A DNA stretch of 64,000 nt from Muricea muricata. Its lineage: Eukaryota > Cnidaria > Anthozoa > Malacalcyonacea > Plexauridae. The stretch is from assembly GCA_963855995.1 (NCBI GenBank), contig OY979716.1, forward strand, positions 56,540,594 through 56,604,593, read 5' to 3'. Within the stretch, counting starts at the first letter, position 1. Each line of letters begins with the position of its first letter. The notes below the pieces were generated by a model. The model ran no database searches. It saw only the letters and a program-made list of their open reading frames with translations, and was not told the DNA's origin. Position numbers and translations under genes: made by a program. This document shows, piece after piece, positions 34,008 to 43,919 of this stretch.

Positions 34008-35036
34008 TCACCCGTGAACGAGATACAAGACTACCGACGACATCGTGTTAAATGTCATAATGTTTATGTAGTCGGAGTAATACTTTTCGACAAACCCTTT
34101 TGTAATTGGTTCACCCGATGTCATTGGGATAATTGGTAACCCGGTAATACGATGACCGTCCATGTCAATATCAGAACTTTTTTTAACGTACATTGTGTTC
34201 GTATAACTTTTGGATACGGCTGCCATCCCGTCGGATGGGACTGGGTTTAAACCTAAAACTTCATGGTTATTCATCCCGATATTGTCTTGCATCGTAAACC
34301 CACCGTCGGTCAAGTATACCCGGTTCGCATATTGTTTCGTAATGGGGTTGTTCGCTAGCGTAGGGTCTGGAAGGTTTGTAATTTTGTTATTGCCCATATT
34401 AATGGTACCTTGCATTGCAAACCCTGAAGTGGACAACCCCCCGGAGCCTGGGTCACCTTTTGGCCCTTGGTTACCTTTAGGACCCCTTGGCCCTTGCGCG
34501 CCTGTATCTCCTTTCGGTCCTTGTAAACCTACACCTCCTTTGTCACCTTTTGGTCCTTGCGGTCCGACATCTCCTTTGTCGCCTTTCGGCCCTTGCGGTC
34601 CAGCATCTCCTTTGTCACCTTTTGGTCCTTGTAAGCCGGGATCCCCTTTGTCACCTTTTGGACCGACATTTCCTTTGTCGCCTTTCGGTCCTTGCAGTCC
34701 GGCATCTCCTTTGTCGCCTTTTGGTCCTTGTAAGCCAGCATCCCCTTTGTCACTTTTTGGCCCTTGTAAGCCGACATCTCCTTTGTCGCCTTTTGGTCCT
34801 TGCAACCCAGCATCTCCTTTGTTGCCTTTTGGTCCTTGCAACCCAGCATCTCCTTTGTCACCTTTTGGTCCACGTTGGCCACTTCCACCAGAATAATGTG
34901 TGTCTGCATAACTTTTTGTAACGGGTTCCGAATCCGACGTTGGTGTTGAGAGGTCTAAGATCTTATGACCGTTCATTTTGATATCTTTTTTAATTCTCCC
35001 CAAACCTGGTGGTGAGTATCCAAAATTTAAGCTCAT
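34008..35036 (-). CDS. Collagen-like fibre protein with phage-tail-like repeats (element A)
   Basis: 342 intact codons, start in an AAATAAATG context. N-terminal segment [25 protein letters not shown] is followed by about 45 Gly-X-Y triplets arranged as [12 protein letters not shown] units (residues about 52-185). After that come three further blocks resembling the first ([31 protein letters not shown]..; [20 protein letters not shown]). These blocks match a motif known from phage tail-fibre proteins, where it precedes fibre shafts. The protein would form a trimeric fibre, plausibly for attachment at the capsid vertex; that role is inferred. The long open plus-strand frames here are shadows of the repeat. 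Confidence 0.8.
   Translation of the reverse strand: MSLNFGYSPPGLGRIKKDIKMNGHKILDLSTPTSDSEPVTKSYADTHYSGGSGQRGPKGDKGDAGLQGPKGNKGDAGLQGPKGDKGDVGLQGPKSDKGDAGLQGPKGDKGDAGLQGPKGDKGNVGPKGDKGDPGLQGPKGDKGDAGPQGPKGDKGDVGPQGPKGDKGGVGLQGPKGDTGAQGPRGPKGNQGPKGDPGSGGLSTSGFAMQGTINMGNNKITNLPDPTLANNPITKQYANRVYLTDGGFTMQDNIGMNNHEVLGLNPVPSDGMAAVSKSYTNTMYVKKSSDIDMDGHRITGLPIIPMTSGEPITKGFVEKYYSDYINIMTFNTMSSVVLYLVHG
34480..34880 (-). repeat. Collagen-coding tandem repeat (27-36-bp units)
   Basis: Units read CCTTTGTCRCCTTTYGGTCCTTG on the plus strand and are repeated about eleven times with third-position and unit-level variation. The repeat keeps all three frames open on the opposite strand. Such arrays change copy number easily, so fibre length may vary between copies. 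Confidence 0.85.
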
Positions 35037-35285
35037 TTATTTGTAGACCTTTTTGCCATTATGCCTTGCAAAATGCTTTCGCTCCCCTGCTCCTTACCCA
35101 ATATTGACTTACAAAGTTCCTTACAATTGATGAGTTGTCTTGGTCCTGGTGGACCTTGGAAACGGTCCGGGTGGCCCCGTGGTCGTTAAAATACTTTTTA
35201 GGATTTATAGCCCGATCCCGTAGCCTAATATGTATCATTTTATTTATTTAATAGAGCTGAAACGTATACAGAACTAATAAATAAA
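35037..35285. other. Spacer before the plus-strand membrane gene
   Basis: The sequence near 35080-35220 encodes, on the minus strand, a Gly/Pro-rich stretch, possibly the remains of another collagen-like segment; no intact gene. AATAAATAAA directly precedes the next plus-strand start. Confidence 0.4.
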
Positions 35286-35650
35286 ATGGAGAGAATCATT
35301 AATTTCACCGAAGAGGAACTTACGGAATTATCAAAAATGAAAGGAAATACTAGGAGGAAGAAATTAAAACTGGTTGGGAAAACGTTATTAAAATTAATTT
35401 TTATTGCCGGTGGTGTAACCGTAGCCATAGTATTTCCTTCCACCATCGTAATTGCAGTGCTTGGTGGGATAGTTGCGGTATTAGATGGATGTAAGGGACG
35501 ATTAAATCGTTAAAAAAGGTTAAAGAAGGTAAAAAGAAAAGGAAAGTTGGGAAAGAGGAATTAAAAGGGGTAGAGTTCGAACTAACGAGGAAAAAAACAG
35601 TGAGGGTATATTTTCAACCGACTGCACCGCCACTTTACCTGGGACTTTAA
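35286..35650 (+). pseudogene. Small hydrophobic-basic protein of element A, frameshifted
   Basis: Plus-strand gene starting at 35286 in an AATAAATAAAATGG context. N-terminal basic helix (KGNTRRKKLKLVG), then a strong membrane segment (LIFIAGGVTVAIVFPSTIVIA). Near 35490 the frame shifts into a Lys-rich tail (KKVKEGKKKRKVGKEELK) ending at 35650. It may be a small membrane or DNA-condensing virion protein; no family recognised. Its orientation is opposite to the neighbouring genes. Confidence 0.5.
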
Positions 35651-35725
35651 ATTTTCCATATACGCACCGTATATAGAAAAAAGTTTTTAAGAATCCAGGT
35701 CGATGTCTGGGGGCCCGTTCATTCC

Positions 35726-36174
35726 ACCTTGTTTTTCATTCGTTTTTTAATTATGTGTTCAGCTACGGTTACACGGCCACTTACCATCCCGATTTTAGGA
35801 ATGAGGGGCAATAATTCATCGTTCACTAACTTGTAAAGTTCCTCTTTAAACTACTCGTTTTCGTTTAGTTCTTGTTTTAGTTCAGGTGAACTTTCGATTA
35901 GGTCAGTTTTTTCTAATAGGTCAGAAAGTTTGGAAACGATTAAATCCGAAATGATTTTAGATGATTTTTCAGAAATTTTTCGATCGCATTTTATTTTAAT
36001 TTTTTCCAAAACATCCCTGCTTGCTTTTTGGATGTATTTTGGTGAGTAGTTTATTTTCCCTTTTTCAGCTAACGAGATAAGTTTTTCACGCAAACTGTCG
36101 TCAATAGGTGGTTGCCCGGATGCCCCAGGGACTTCAAAGTCTACGCCTGGGAAATTAATATTTCCAGATTCCAT
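35726..36174 (-). pseudogene. Unrecognised ~150-residue helical protein of element A
   Basis: Starts at 36174 (AATAATAAAATGG context) with MESGNINFPGVDFEVPG, then a mainly helical, charged region (KASRDVLEKIKIKC; SKIISDLIVSKLSDLLEK). A TAG at 35851-35853 interrupts the frame, which continues with FKEELYKLVNDELLPLIPK to a stop near 35726. The proline-rich N-terminus with FPGVDF resembles linear capsid-binding motifs, but this is a guess. It lies directly downstream of the packaging ATPase. Confidence 0.5.
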
Positions 36175-36178
36175 TTTA

Positions 36179-36761
36179 TTATTGTGAGTATATGATCCTA
36201 TGCCCCCAGGGTGGGCAACGGTACACTTCGAGCGTTGAATATTCGTTTTCCTTAAGTTTATTTTTAATATCACGGTACTCCTCTTCGGTCCCGTCAACGG
36301 ACTCTTCTAATAAAGTTCTCATATCGTTCTTATCAGGATTGTAAAATGTGACCAGGATTTGTGTGTTAACCCAGTACGGTTTTGTAATCGATGTTAATTG
36401 TTGAGTTATGATAATCGTACTGAACCCGTAATGCCTTGCCGAAAAGGCAAGTTTCACGATTTCCCCAGACCTGTTTTTTACGTATTGACTGCTAGCACAA
36501 TTGTCGAGAATGATGAGACTGTTTGTCCCCCCGAAGATGCCCGTAACGTATTCTAAAAAATTTTCTACTTGGTCTTGACTGCAAGGAATTTTGAAAAATT
36601 TTTTGTTATTTTTGTACCCCCACTCAAAATTAAGGACAAATTAAAAAAATGTATTCAAAATGACCTTTGTAATCGTTTTCAAGCATTTTAAGGAGGTAGT
36701 GGGTTTTACCACACCCACTCACCCCGACGATGATCATATTTAATGGTGTTTCAAACCTCAT
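36179..36761 (-). pseudogene. Packaging ATPase (HerA/FtsK, A32-like), frameshifted
   Basis: Starts at 36761 in an AAATAAATG context. The Walker A loop IIVGVSGCGKTHYLL follows within 25 residues. After a single-base shift near 36640 the frame reads NSLIILDNCASSQYV (Walker B region), SARHYGFSTIIITQQLTSI (sensor Gln as in A32-type ATPases) and ends at 36179. About 195 residues in all, normal for the family. It would pump the genome into the capsid. The shift lies beside an A-run, so an assembly error is possible. Confidence 0.85.
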
Positions 36762-36765
36762 TTAT

Positions 36766-38004
36766 TTATATTACAAGGTTCCTGAACATTAGATTAACGA
36801 AGTTCAAGTACCTGTCTGACACTACGAACGTATTACAAACCAGGTCTTCAGATGTTTTATCCTTTTTAATCCCAAGAGTAATACCGTTTTGCATATTAAG
36901 AATTTTTCTCCCGTCACCGGAAACGTCATCATCGGGAAAAGTCCGCAAGTCAATAACTAGAGCAAATTTGTCTTTTGAAAAAAAGTCTGTAAGGGAAAGG
37001 GTTCAGTTACGTAGTTGAGGAAAACCTTTCTAGCCTCTTCAAATAGTTTTGCCTTAGTCAACCCTTGACTGTAAACAGAGTTAGGGTTCCCCTCGATGGT
37101 GACGTCTACCCTATTAATCTTTGGGTAAACGTATTCCTCGCTGTCCGTAAGCGTTTTTTTCTTGAAAAGCATAACCACTTGTTTCATCCACGAACACGGC
37201 AAATTAATAGTTTTGTTAATGATGGTCGTGTCTTTCCCCCAGCTTTCTTCATCGATGAAAGTTACGTCCTCAAAGACGAGCGTTCGACTTTGAAAGCTAT
37301 TTAAAACTTATTGTATATGTCTGAGTTTTCTATCGACGAGTATTCTAGCCTAACGTCTTCTAGCGTATACCCAGCAACTTTTTGACTGCTTTGTGCAACC
37401 ATAATTTCATCTGCTTTTGGGAAAATTAACTTGTATTTAATGATGTTGCCTGCATCAAGGGGTGCGTATAACCCGTGGTTGTTTAGAATTTTCCCAAGTT
37501 TAATTCTTACTCGGCCACCGAAAACATTGACAACGGTTTTGTCGGCGACAACAAATTTATCGGCGCTGTCGTCCCCTGATATTAGTTTCCTAGTATTTTC
37601 GTTCATGATCCCAACGTCCGCCATATTTTTCCTCTGTTCTTCTGGTAACCATAAATCTTTGTATACGGAATACATACTTTCCTGATCGTTCGTGTAACAG
37701 GCTTCTCGGCTCCCAACCATAACTTGTAATTTTTTCACCAGGAGCCTCTTAAGATTATTCAAGAACCAGGATTTCGTGTTCTTGCTCTTGAACTTTGCCA
37801 TGAGGAAAAAAGTGTCTGGAACTAGACACATATTTGTTCCGAGGGTTGGGACGGAAATGTAAACTGACTCTCCAGGATTGATAACGCTTGGATTAAACAT
37901 CACTTCGGTGAAGAGTCTTTTCCCCGTAATCTTTGCATCCTTGTATTTTGAAAAGTCAGGATCGAGACCTTCCATTCTATCTTCTAGTTTTTTTACCAGT
38001 AATC
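36766..38004 (-). pseudogene. Major capsid protein (double jelly roll, Polinton type), frameshifted
   Basis: Likely start 38004 (AAATAAATAAAAGATG). A 7-base A-run right after the start shifts the frame into the main body, which begins MEGLDPDFSKY at 37975. Conserved blocks: DLWLPEEQRKNMADVGI, NTRKLISGDDSADK, RIKLGKILNNHGLYAP and KVAGYTLEDVRLEY. Shifts near 37305 and 36965 carry it through FEDVTFIDEESWGKD and VYPKINRVDVTIEGNPNSVY to a stop at 36766. About 405 residues, in range for Polinton capsid proteins. The ATPase starts 4 bases further on. Family call is by recognised blocks. Confidence 0.8.
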
Positions 38005-38013
38005 ATCTTTTAT

Positions 38014-38331
38014 TTATTTTATACCTTTTAAATATTCAGCCCAAGCCCATAGGGTTTTTAAATTCTTGTCGGTTAGCTCGTCTACGCACCCTCGTACGGT
38101 TGACTTGTGGTTATCTGGGACAAGGTAAACTAGCCCTTCGACATCCCTGTTCGAGATAGCCGATTCTACATAACTGGAAATATGTTTAGACCCTTCTTCA
38201 AGTAAGTACTCACACGTGAACGTGGCAGCGTAAGTGGTAAGGAAACGTATTTCTAATTTGTAGGGAAACAACCGTACGAGTTCGTTTAAAAATGCATTGT
38301 ACTGGTCTGAAAAAATTTTAACAATAGTCAT
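38014..38331 (-). CDS. Unrecognised 105-residue protein of element A
   Basis: Intact frame starting in a GGAAATAAATG context, overlapping the previous gene's end by 14 bases and ending 9 bases before the capsid gene. It is mostly helical (YNAFLNELVRLFPYKLEIRF; LTDKNLKTLWAWAEYLKG). No family recognised. The tight coupling to the capsid gene suggests a virion or assembly role. Confidence 0.55.
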   Translation of the reverse strand: MTIVKIFSDQYNAFLNELVRLFPYKLEIRFLTTYAATFTCEYLLEEGSKHISSYVESAISNRDVEGLVYLVPDNHKSTVRGCVDELTDKNLKTLWAWAEYLKGIK

Positions 38332-39557
38332 TTATTTCCTTTTTTTTCCTGTACTCGTTGTAAACGAAATATGCTACCGCCAAAAACAAAACCCATAAAT
38401 TTTGCGATAACCACAGGAGTCCTTGACTGCCTACCAATATCATTTTTGATATAAGTGCCCCTAATGCAGAAAACAACGGACTGAGTTTTTTAAATACTTT
38501 TGAAATACCTTTTGCAAATTTCCCCAAGGCTTTACCACCTTTTTTTACCGTATTCCTCGCACCCAAAATGGCTGCTGTAACTATACCTGCTACGGATATT
38601 GCAATTGCTGAAACCCCAACGATGTTTTCCCTAGCCCATTTTTTAAATCTCTCAAGTCTGGTCAAATCGTTGACATTGGTTTCTCCTTCTATCATACTTT
38701 GAACTTCCCCGCTCACAGGTTTTTGGTTAAGTTTTAACCTTATTTTATCGGGTTTTAATTCTGCAGCTTTACTCATAGCATCGTAAAGTAAGGCTTTGTT
38801 ATTTTTCCCTTCAGTCTTTGCTTTGTGAGACTCCTTTTTCCAATGATCCATTTCGATACCTAATGCTTTAATCCTTTCTTCACCCTCTTCTTTTGCGTAT
38901 AACGTACCCCTTAATTCCCTTAACTCGTTAGCTGTTATCTCTGTACTGGAAGATATTTCTTCGAGTCTCCTGTCTATTTCAGAATCTAGTCGACCACCTA
39001 CGTTTTCCATAACGTTTTGCGGAAGGTCGACCCCGGCACGTTTTTCGGCAATCGGGGCCGGTGTTTTCTGATGTTCGGCTACTGCTTTCCTAAGCAATTC
39101 CTTAAATTCGTTGACGAACGACTCGCTCGTCCTCTTGGAGTAATCGAGTTTACCGTTTCTTAAAACTAAAAGTTCCTTTCCATCGTACGTGGCACTGGTA
39201 ACTTTACCGTTTTTTTCGTTTACCTTAAATTTTAACTTATCATATATCAATGTAGAACTCGGGCCATCCTTTTTATTAAACGTAACCCCTAGTCTCTCTC
39301 AAATGTCTTTTTATTCCAGTAGTTATAGACGTTTTAATATTTCCAATACCACGCCCCAAATCCCTGTCTGCCGCTCTCATTCCCTCGTTATTTCTCCTGA
39401 CATCATCATCGACCCTTGTAAAATCTGGGTTTGACCCATTGATAATTAGAACGCTTTCATCATTATCATCGGTAAAACTAGTCTCTGCTTCTTCGTTAGC
39501 TCGCCCCGTTTCCCGTTCGCGGTCTAAATTTTCTAAACCTAAGTTTTCTTCATCCAT
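38318..39557 (-). pseudogene. Membrane-anchored virion-type protein of element A, frameshifted
   Basis: Start 39557 (MDEENLGLENLDRE). The acidic N-terminus runs to about 39290, where a one-base shift joins it to the main frame ending at 38318; about 410 residues. It has a central coiled-coil-like part (RRLEEISSSTEITANELREL), then two hydrophobic segments near the C-terminus (IVGVSAIAISVAGIVTAAIL and SQGLLWLSQNLWVLFLAVAY) separated by a Lys-rich loop. I have seen this C-terminal layout in cnidarian Polinton-type elements (recall only). Probably a capsid-internal or membrane-modelling protein. Confidence 0.6.
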
Positions 39558-39599
39558 TTTTTTTATTAATACGTTTTTTAGGTAATAATAAAAGGTAAA

Positions 39600-39773
39600 A
39601 TGAACCCTGTTGAATTTGAGTTTTACAAATTATTAGAACCTATCTGTCCTAACAAGGACAAGATGTACTTTGAGTGCTACCTATTAGAAGCAAATGACCG
39701 GTTGGAAGGGATGGAGGAAAAAGAACGGAAAAAGTTGGACCTTAAGTTTAGGACAGAAACTAAAAAATTTTAA
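39600..39773 (+). CDS. Small acidic-basic 57-residue protein (element A)
   Basis: Plus strand, ATG at 39600 and stop at 39771-39773, diverging from the minus-strand cluster. Contains FYKLLEPICPNKDKMYFECY and a charged helix (LEGMEEKERKKLDLKF). The next gene starts 2 bases after its stop, so the two are probably co-transcribed. No family recognised. Confidence 0.5.
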   Translation: MNPVEFEFYKLLEPICPNKDKMYFECYLLEANDRLEGMEEKERKKLDLKFRTETKKF

Positions 39774-39775
39774 CC

Positions 39776-40250
39776 ATGGACAAACACCCTTTAAAAGTGT
39801 ATAACGGGGACTTTATTATGTTTTTAAAAGACCAGTACGAGTTCGAGGTAAAAAACGAACTATTTAGTAAATGCAACCATTTTGAAAAAAAAAGTGGGGC
39901 CTGTTTAAGTTGTGGGTACAACCTTTGTTATGGTGAGAAAAAAATACATACACCCTGACCGGTTTAAAAATTGTAACCATCCTTTAAAATTTGAACACAA
40001 CCATGAACTTATATGCAGCCATTGTGGGCTCCGGTTCAACCATGAATATAGTAATTGCGAACACCGACGTAAAAAAAGGTTTATGGACTACTCCGACTTT
40101 TATTGTTGTGCCTATTGCGGATACCATTTTGTAGACGGTGACCCAAAAAAACGGAACCCAAAACAATACTTAGATTGTGACCACCTCCACAAGGAAATTG
40201 TTCATGGTAGGCTTGTTTGTTTAAGGTGTGGTACAAAGGGGGAAAAGGAG
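39776..40250 (+). pseudogene. Tandem zinc-module protein, 5' part (element A)
   Basis: Starts 2 bases after the upstream gene. It contains four related modules of the form C-x-H ... C-x2-C-G: SKCNHFEKKSGACLSCGYNL, NCNHPLKFEHNHELICSHCG, NCEHRRKKRFMD...CCAYCGYHF and DCDHLHKEIVHGRLVCLRCG. A one-base shift near 39930 separates module 1 from the rest. The gene is cut at 40250 by the CACTA-like insertion and continues at 47046. Each module could bind one zinc ion (Cys-His-Cys-Cys). I do not know this arrangement from a named family. Confidence 0.65.
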
Positions 40251-40371
40251 CACGCTTGACAAAAATGCCCGCGAAAGTGCCAATATGCGATACGTCAGAT
40301 CAGCGGTTTTTCCAGCAAAAGTACTCTAATCAACCAACGCAACATGAAGTATTGTTAAAAAAACTTTCAAA

Positions 40372-40992
40372 ATGGCGACCATGAGTGGAAAGTTTTATTG
40401 TCGGGTCGAAGTTTTAGATGAGCTTGTTCGCGAGGGCGAGAGTTGCAAGTCGTCAGAACATCACGAGGGAGGTCGCGAAGGAAACAAGGCAACCTGTCGC
40501 GAGCTTATCTTAGAACGCACCTCATTTAAGGCCTGCGATATATTTGAAAAAGAGGCAAGGTTATGGCTTACAGCTGTATGTCATCATCTCAGCGGGAAAC
40601 GAACCATTCGCAACCCGTTCTACGGTGAAATCAGCAGGGATATTCCGCATGAAATGTTTTCCTTACTTGTGAAATTGGTGAAATCTACCCCAGAATACTG
40701 TTCGCCGTTTTGCTACTATGCTAACAACAAAAAAGGTGAAGTTATCTCGTTTACTTCCTTGAGATTGGTTGTGGATTATTTAGTATTTCTATCTCGATAT
40801 TCAACGGAAGAAGTGGGCATGTACTTCAAGAAAACTATTGCTACCGGTTCTAGAAGAGGTCACAAAATTTCCGTTATTACATCTGATGAAAAGGACTTTG
40901 CTTTTATTTACAAACACCGACAAGGTAAACTTGTAATTTCGTTTTATTTTCGAGAATGGAACTCTAGTGGTTTTCCACAACATGTTCAGTAG
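40372..40992 (+). CDS. Unrecognised 206-residue protein of the CACTA-like element
   Basis: Intact frame about 120 bases inside the left terminal repeat; ATGGCGACCATGAG gives a good start context. The protein has no recognised domain. It includes a Cys/His-containing N-terminal third (CKSSEHHEGG, CRELILERTSFKACDIFEKEARLWL) and a basic C-terminal part (GSRRGHKISVITSDEKDFAFIYKH). CACTA-type elements often carry a second protein beside the transposase, so a DNA-binding accessory role is possible. An in-frame length this long next to the repeat end makes chance unlikely. Confidence 0.55.
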   Translation: MATMSGKFYCRVEVLDELVREGESCKSSEHHEGGREGNKATCRELILERTSFKACDIFEKEARLWLTAVCHHLSGKRTIRNPFYGEISRDIPHEMFSLLVKLVKSTPEYCSPFCYYANNKKGEVISFTSLRLVVDYLVFLSRYSTEEVGMYFKKTIATGSRRGHKISVITSDEKDFAFIYKHRQGKLVISFYFREWNSSGFPQHVQ

Positions 40993-43919
40993 TTTTTTAT
41001 TTATGGTAGTAAATTTCTTGTTTGTACATGCCTTTTGAAAGGATAATACTAAATAACCTGTCACCAGTCTCGAGGAAGTAAAAGAGCTAACTTCCACTTT
41101 TTTGACGTAAGCATATCAGTAATTCATATACAAAATTCTAACTAGTGTTTCCGCATTCAAACATGAAGTAAACTGTATCCAAGAACACTTATGCAGGTTT
41201 CCGCTTAGGCTATTGTTCTGACAATTAACACCCATATTCTAAAAGCTCACACTGAATCAGTGTAGGTTTATTCCGAACTTCCCCTGAGTGTCATAACAGT
41301 TTTTGAATAGCTGGAGGAGTTGTGTGGACAGTGTTGTATATAAGTATGCGACTACTCTACCTCTAGCTATTCTAAAACAGCAATGGCACACAAGGGAAGC
41401 TCCACTTATTGAGTGTGAGTGGGCTTTTAGAATAAAATATGTTCTTTCTACATAAAAGGAAAGGCAAGTAAAAAGAAAAATAGTCTGAACGAGGAAAACT
41501 CTGTGTAAATGCTATTAGAGTGCACCAATCTCATTAGTAAGGAAAATGATTAAAATGAATTTCCTGTCAGCAACATATAGCCAAAATAGATGGTGTGCAG
41601 CCTATCTTTTAGCAACCATGTTAGGACCAAAATGAAAAAGATTCAGCGATCAGCTGCACATTGCCATAGTGCTTAACGCCATAACCATGCCTTGAGAATG
41701 CAAGAAAAGTAAAATAGGAATAACAAACTTAAAACTTTCGCCAGTCTGGCAAATGAATCAAACGATCAACTCACTACTTAGGCAATAAACAAGAATTTGA
41801 TGTTTCAAGCTAAAATTTTTAATCCAGTTCTTGTTTGTCTCCTGGTGTAAGTAGTTCATTTGATACATTTGCTGCTAAAATAGGTATAGTCACCCAGAAT
41901 GCAAAATGCTGATTAATATATTTTGAAATAGACATTTCCAAACACAGCTTTTTTCCAACAATTTTTATTCAACCTAAGATACAATGCATCTGATACAATA
42001 GCAGCAGAGTGGTAGCCAGCATAGTGGTAACCACTGGCAACAAATGAGCTGCCATGCTCTATAATATAAACAACTTATTATACGTGACAATATAATACTA
42101 CTGTATAATACTACTGTTATGATGATACTGAATAACAATTGCTTAAAAGTAGTGCATGCATATAAACATACCGTACTATATATGTATATATCCATATAAA
42201 TATGGTCATATGTTAAAAGCTTAAATAGCATGTTTAATATTCACATAAAAGTGTAACTTATCCACTAATTTCTCAGGAGGAGCATGTGTTGTAACTACGT
42301 GAAAATACAATGTTCTAATAAAATGTTTCCATACATTAAATTTATACAAAGGTATTTCTTATTCTGTGTATATATGACACTTTTGTATATTAGGTTACCT
42401 TCAACTGTTTAAAAGCATTTGTAGGTTTGCCCTCATTTTGGGGTGATTATACATGTCAAGTAAATTCTCATGCATTCCAAGCTTAAAGTTTTCTGAACAA
42501 GTCAACTTGAAACTTAGACTTTCTTTAGTGCAACATTTCTAAGGCTACTAGTTATTGCAACAATTAAATTTTGCAATTGTGCTGCTATTGATATTGCCAA
42601 GGCAAATACAGCAAGGTTTTTGATTTAACATACACAAAACATTGTCTTTAAAAGTACTCAATTTCATGTTTTTTTAGTTGTTTAAGTTGTTGTGTTGCTT
42701 TGTGTAAAAAAAAACAAGGGACCAAACAAACAACAAATGGTATTTTAGCTGGTGGAAAGCTGCATATTGCTATTACTTGTCGCAAATAGTAGTTTTGCAG
42801 TAAATGTAGTAACCTCACTGTTTAATCATTTTGGCCTAATGACCTCAATGAGGTACATTATGGATATATTTCCTGCACAAGTTTGTCAATCACCAGCTTA
42901 TTTGTAACTCTGTGCACAAAGTATTATTTGAAAATAAACAGCAAGATTGCTATGCAAAGAAAAAGTTATATGTATAAATTGAAACAGACTGTGAATATCA
43001 GAATACTTGAATTTTGCAGATGTGGAATTCCCTTAAAACATTAACCCATTACAGCAAATCACTTGGAACTTAACGAATTAACATGAGATTCAATCCCAAA
43101 TAATTTAGTTAATTCGCTAACTGCCAATGATTTGCCTGACATTAAAACACATTGTAGCTTAATGGGTTAACTATATGGTTTTAAAATCTTAATTTAATTT
43201 TTTCAATAATAACTTGGAAGAAAAGGGAAAATTTTTTTTGGCACCTACTTTACAAAGTTAGTAATTAATTAAAAAAATGAAACACAATAGCAAAACTTTT
43301 TATTCGATTTGCGACAGTTTTGCGGAACAAATTATTTTGTCATTTTGTATCTTCTATAATTCCACAACAAAACCCATTTCATTAGGCACAAACGTTCTAC
43401 CAGAAAGTTTTAGGATAAATTAAAAAGTGTTTTGAAGTACAGTACAGCAGTACAGTACAGCAGTACTGAAGGAAAAAAAGCCCCATGATTATTCTGGGGG
43501 TAAAAATTAGCTTAAATCTATAATATGCTATCATTCAAAAAGGTTGTTAATGAATCTCAATAATAGTTTTGATGCTTAAAGCAAATATCACAGTCCAACA
43601 CAACAACACAAATCTATTTTCTCCACTCAACTGGGCATCACAACATTCTCCTGCACAAGAAAACCACAAATAACTACATAACACAATCACGTTTCACACG
43701 TCTTTTTGTAAAACAAACAGAGTAGAAATTGACAATGTACTCTTGTTTGAAGGATTTAACTACCTGAAATCTTGAAATCAGATTATGATAAAAGATTAAA
43801 ATTAAAACAAGGCAAGTACTTTGAAATTTTTTGAAATATGAAAGTTCCATTTACATGTGCTTTATTCAGGTGGCTAAATTCTTAAATCAATCCGTTAAAT
43901 ATACATCTGTACCACAATT
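40993..43919. other. Noncoding interior of the CACTA-like element
   Basis: About 2.9 kb of A/T-rich DNA without a supported gene. A short palindromic array of TACAGTACAGCAG units lies at about 43437-43470. No splice signals linking the plus-strand frame to further exons were identified. Confidence 0.45.

Noticed and set aside
34210-34921. Long plus-strand Pro/Cys/Leu-rich open frames
   Set aside because: They are antisense shadows of the collagen-like repeat, whose triplet pattern keeps the opposite strand open.
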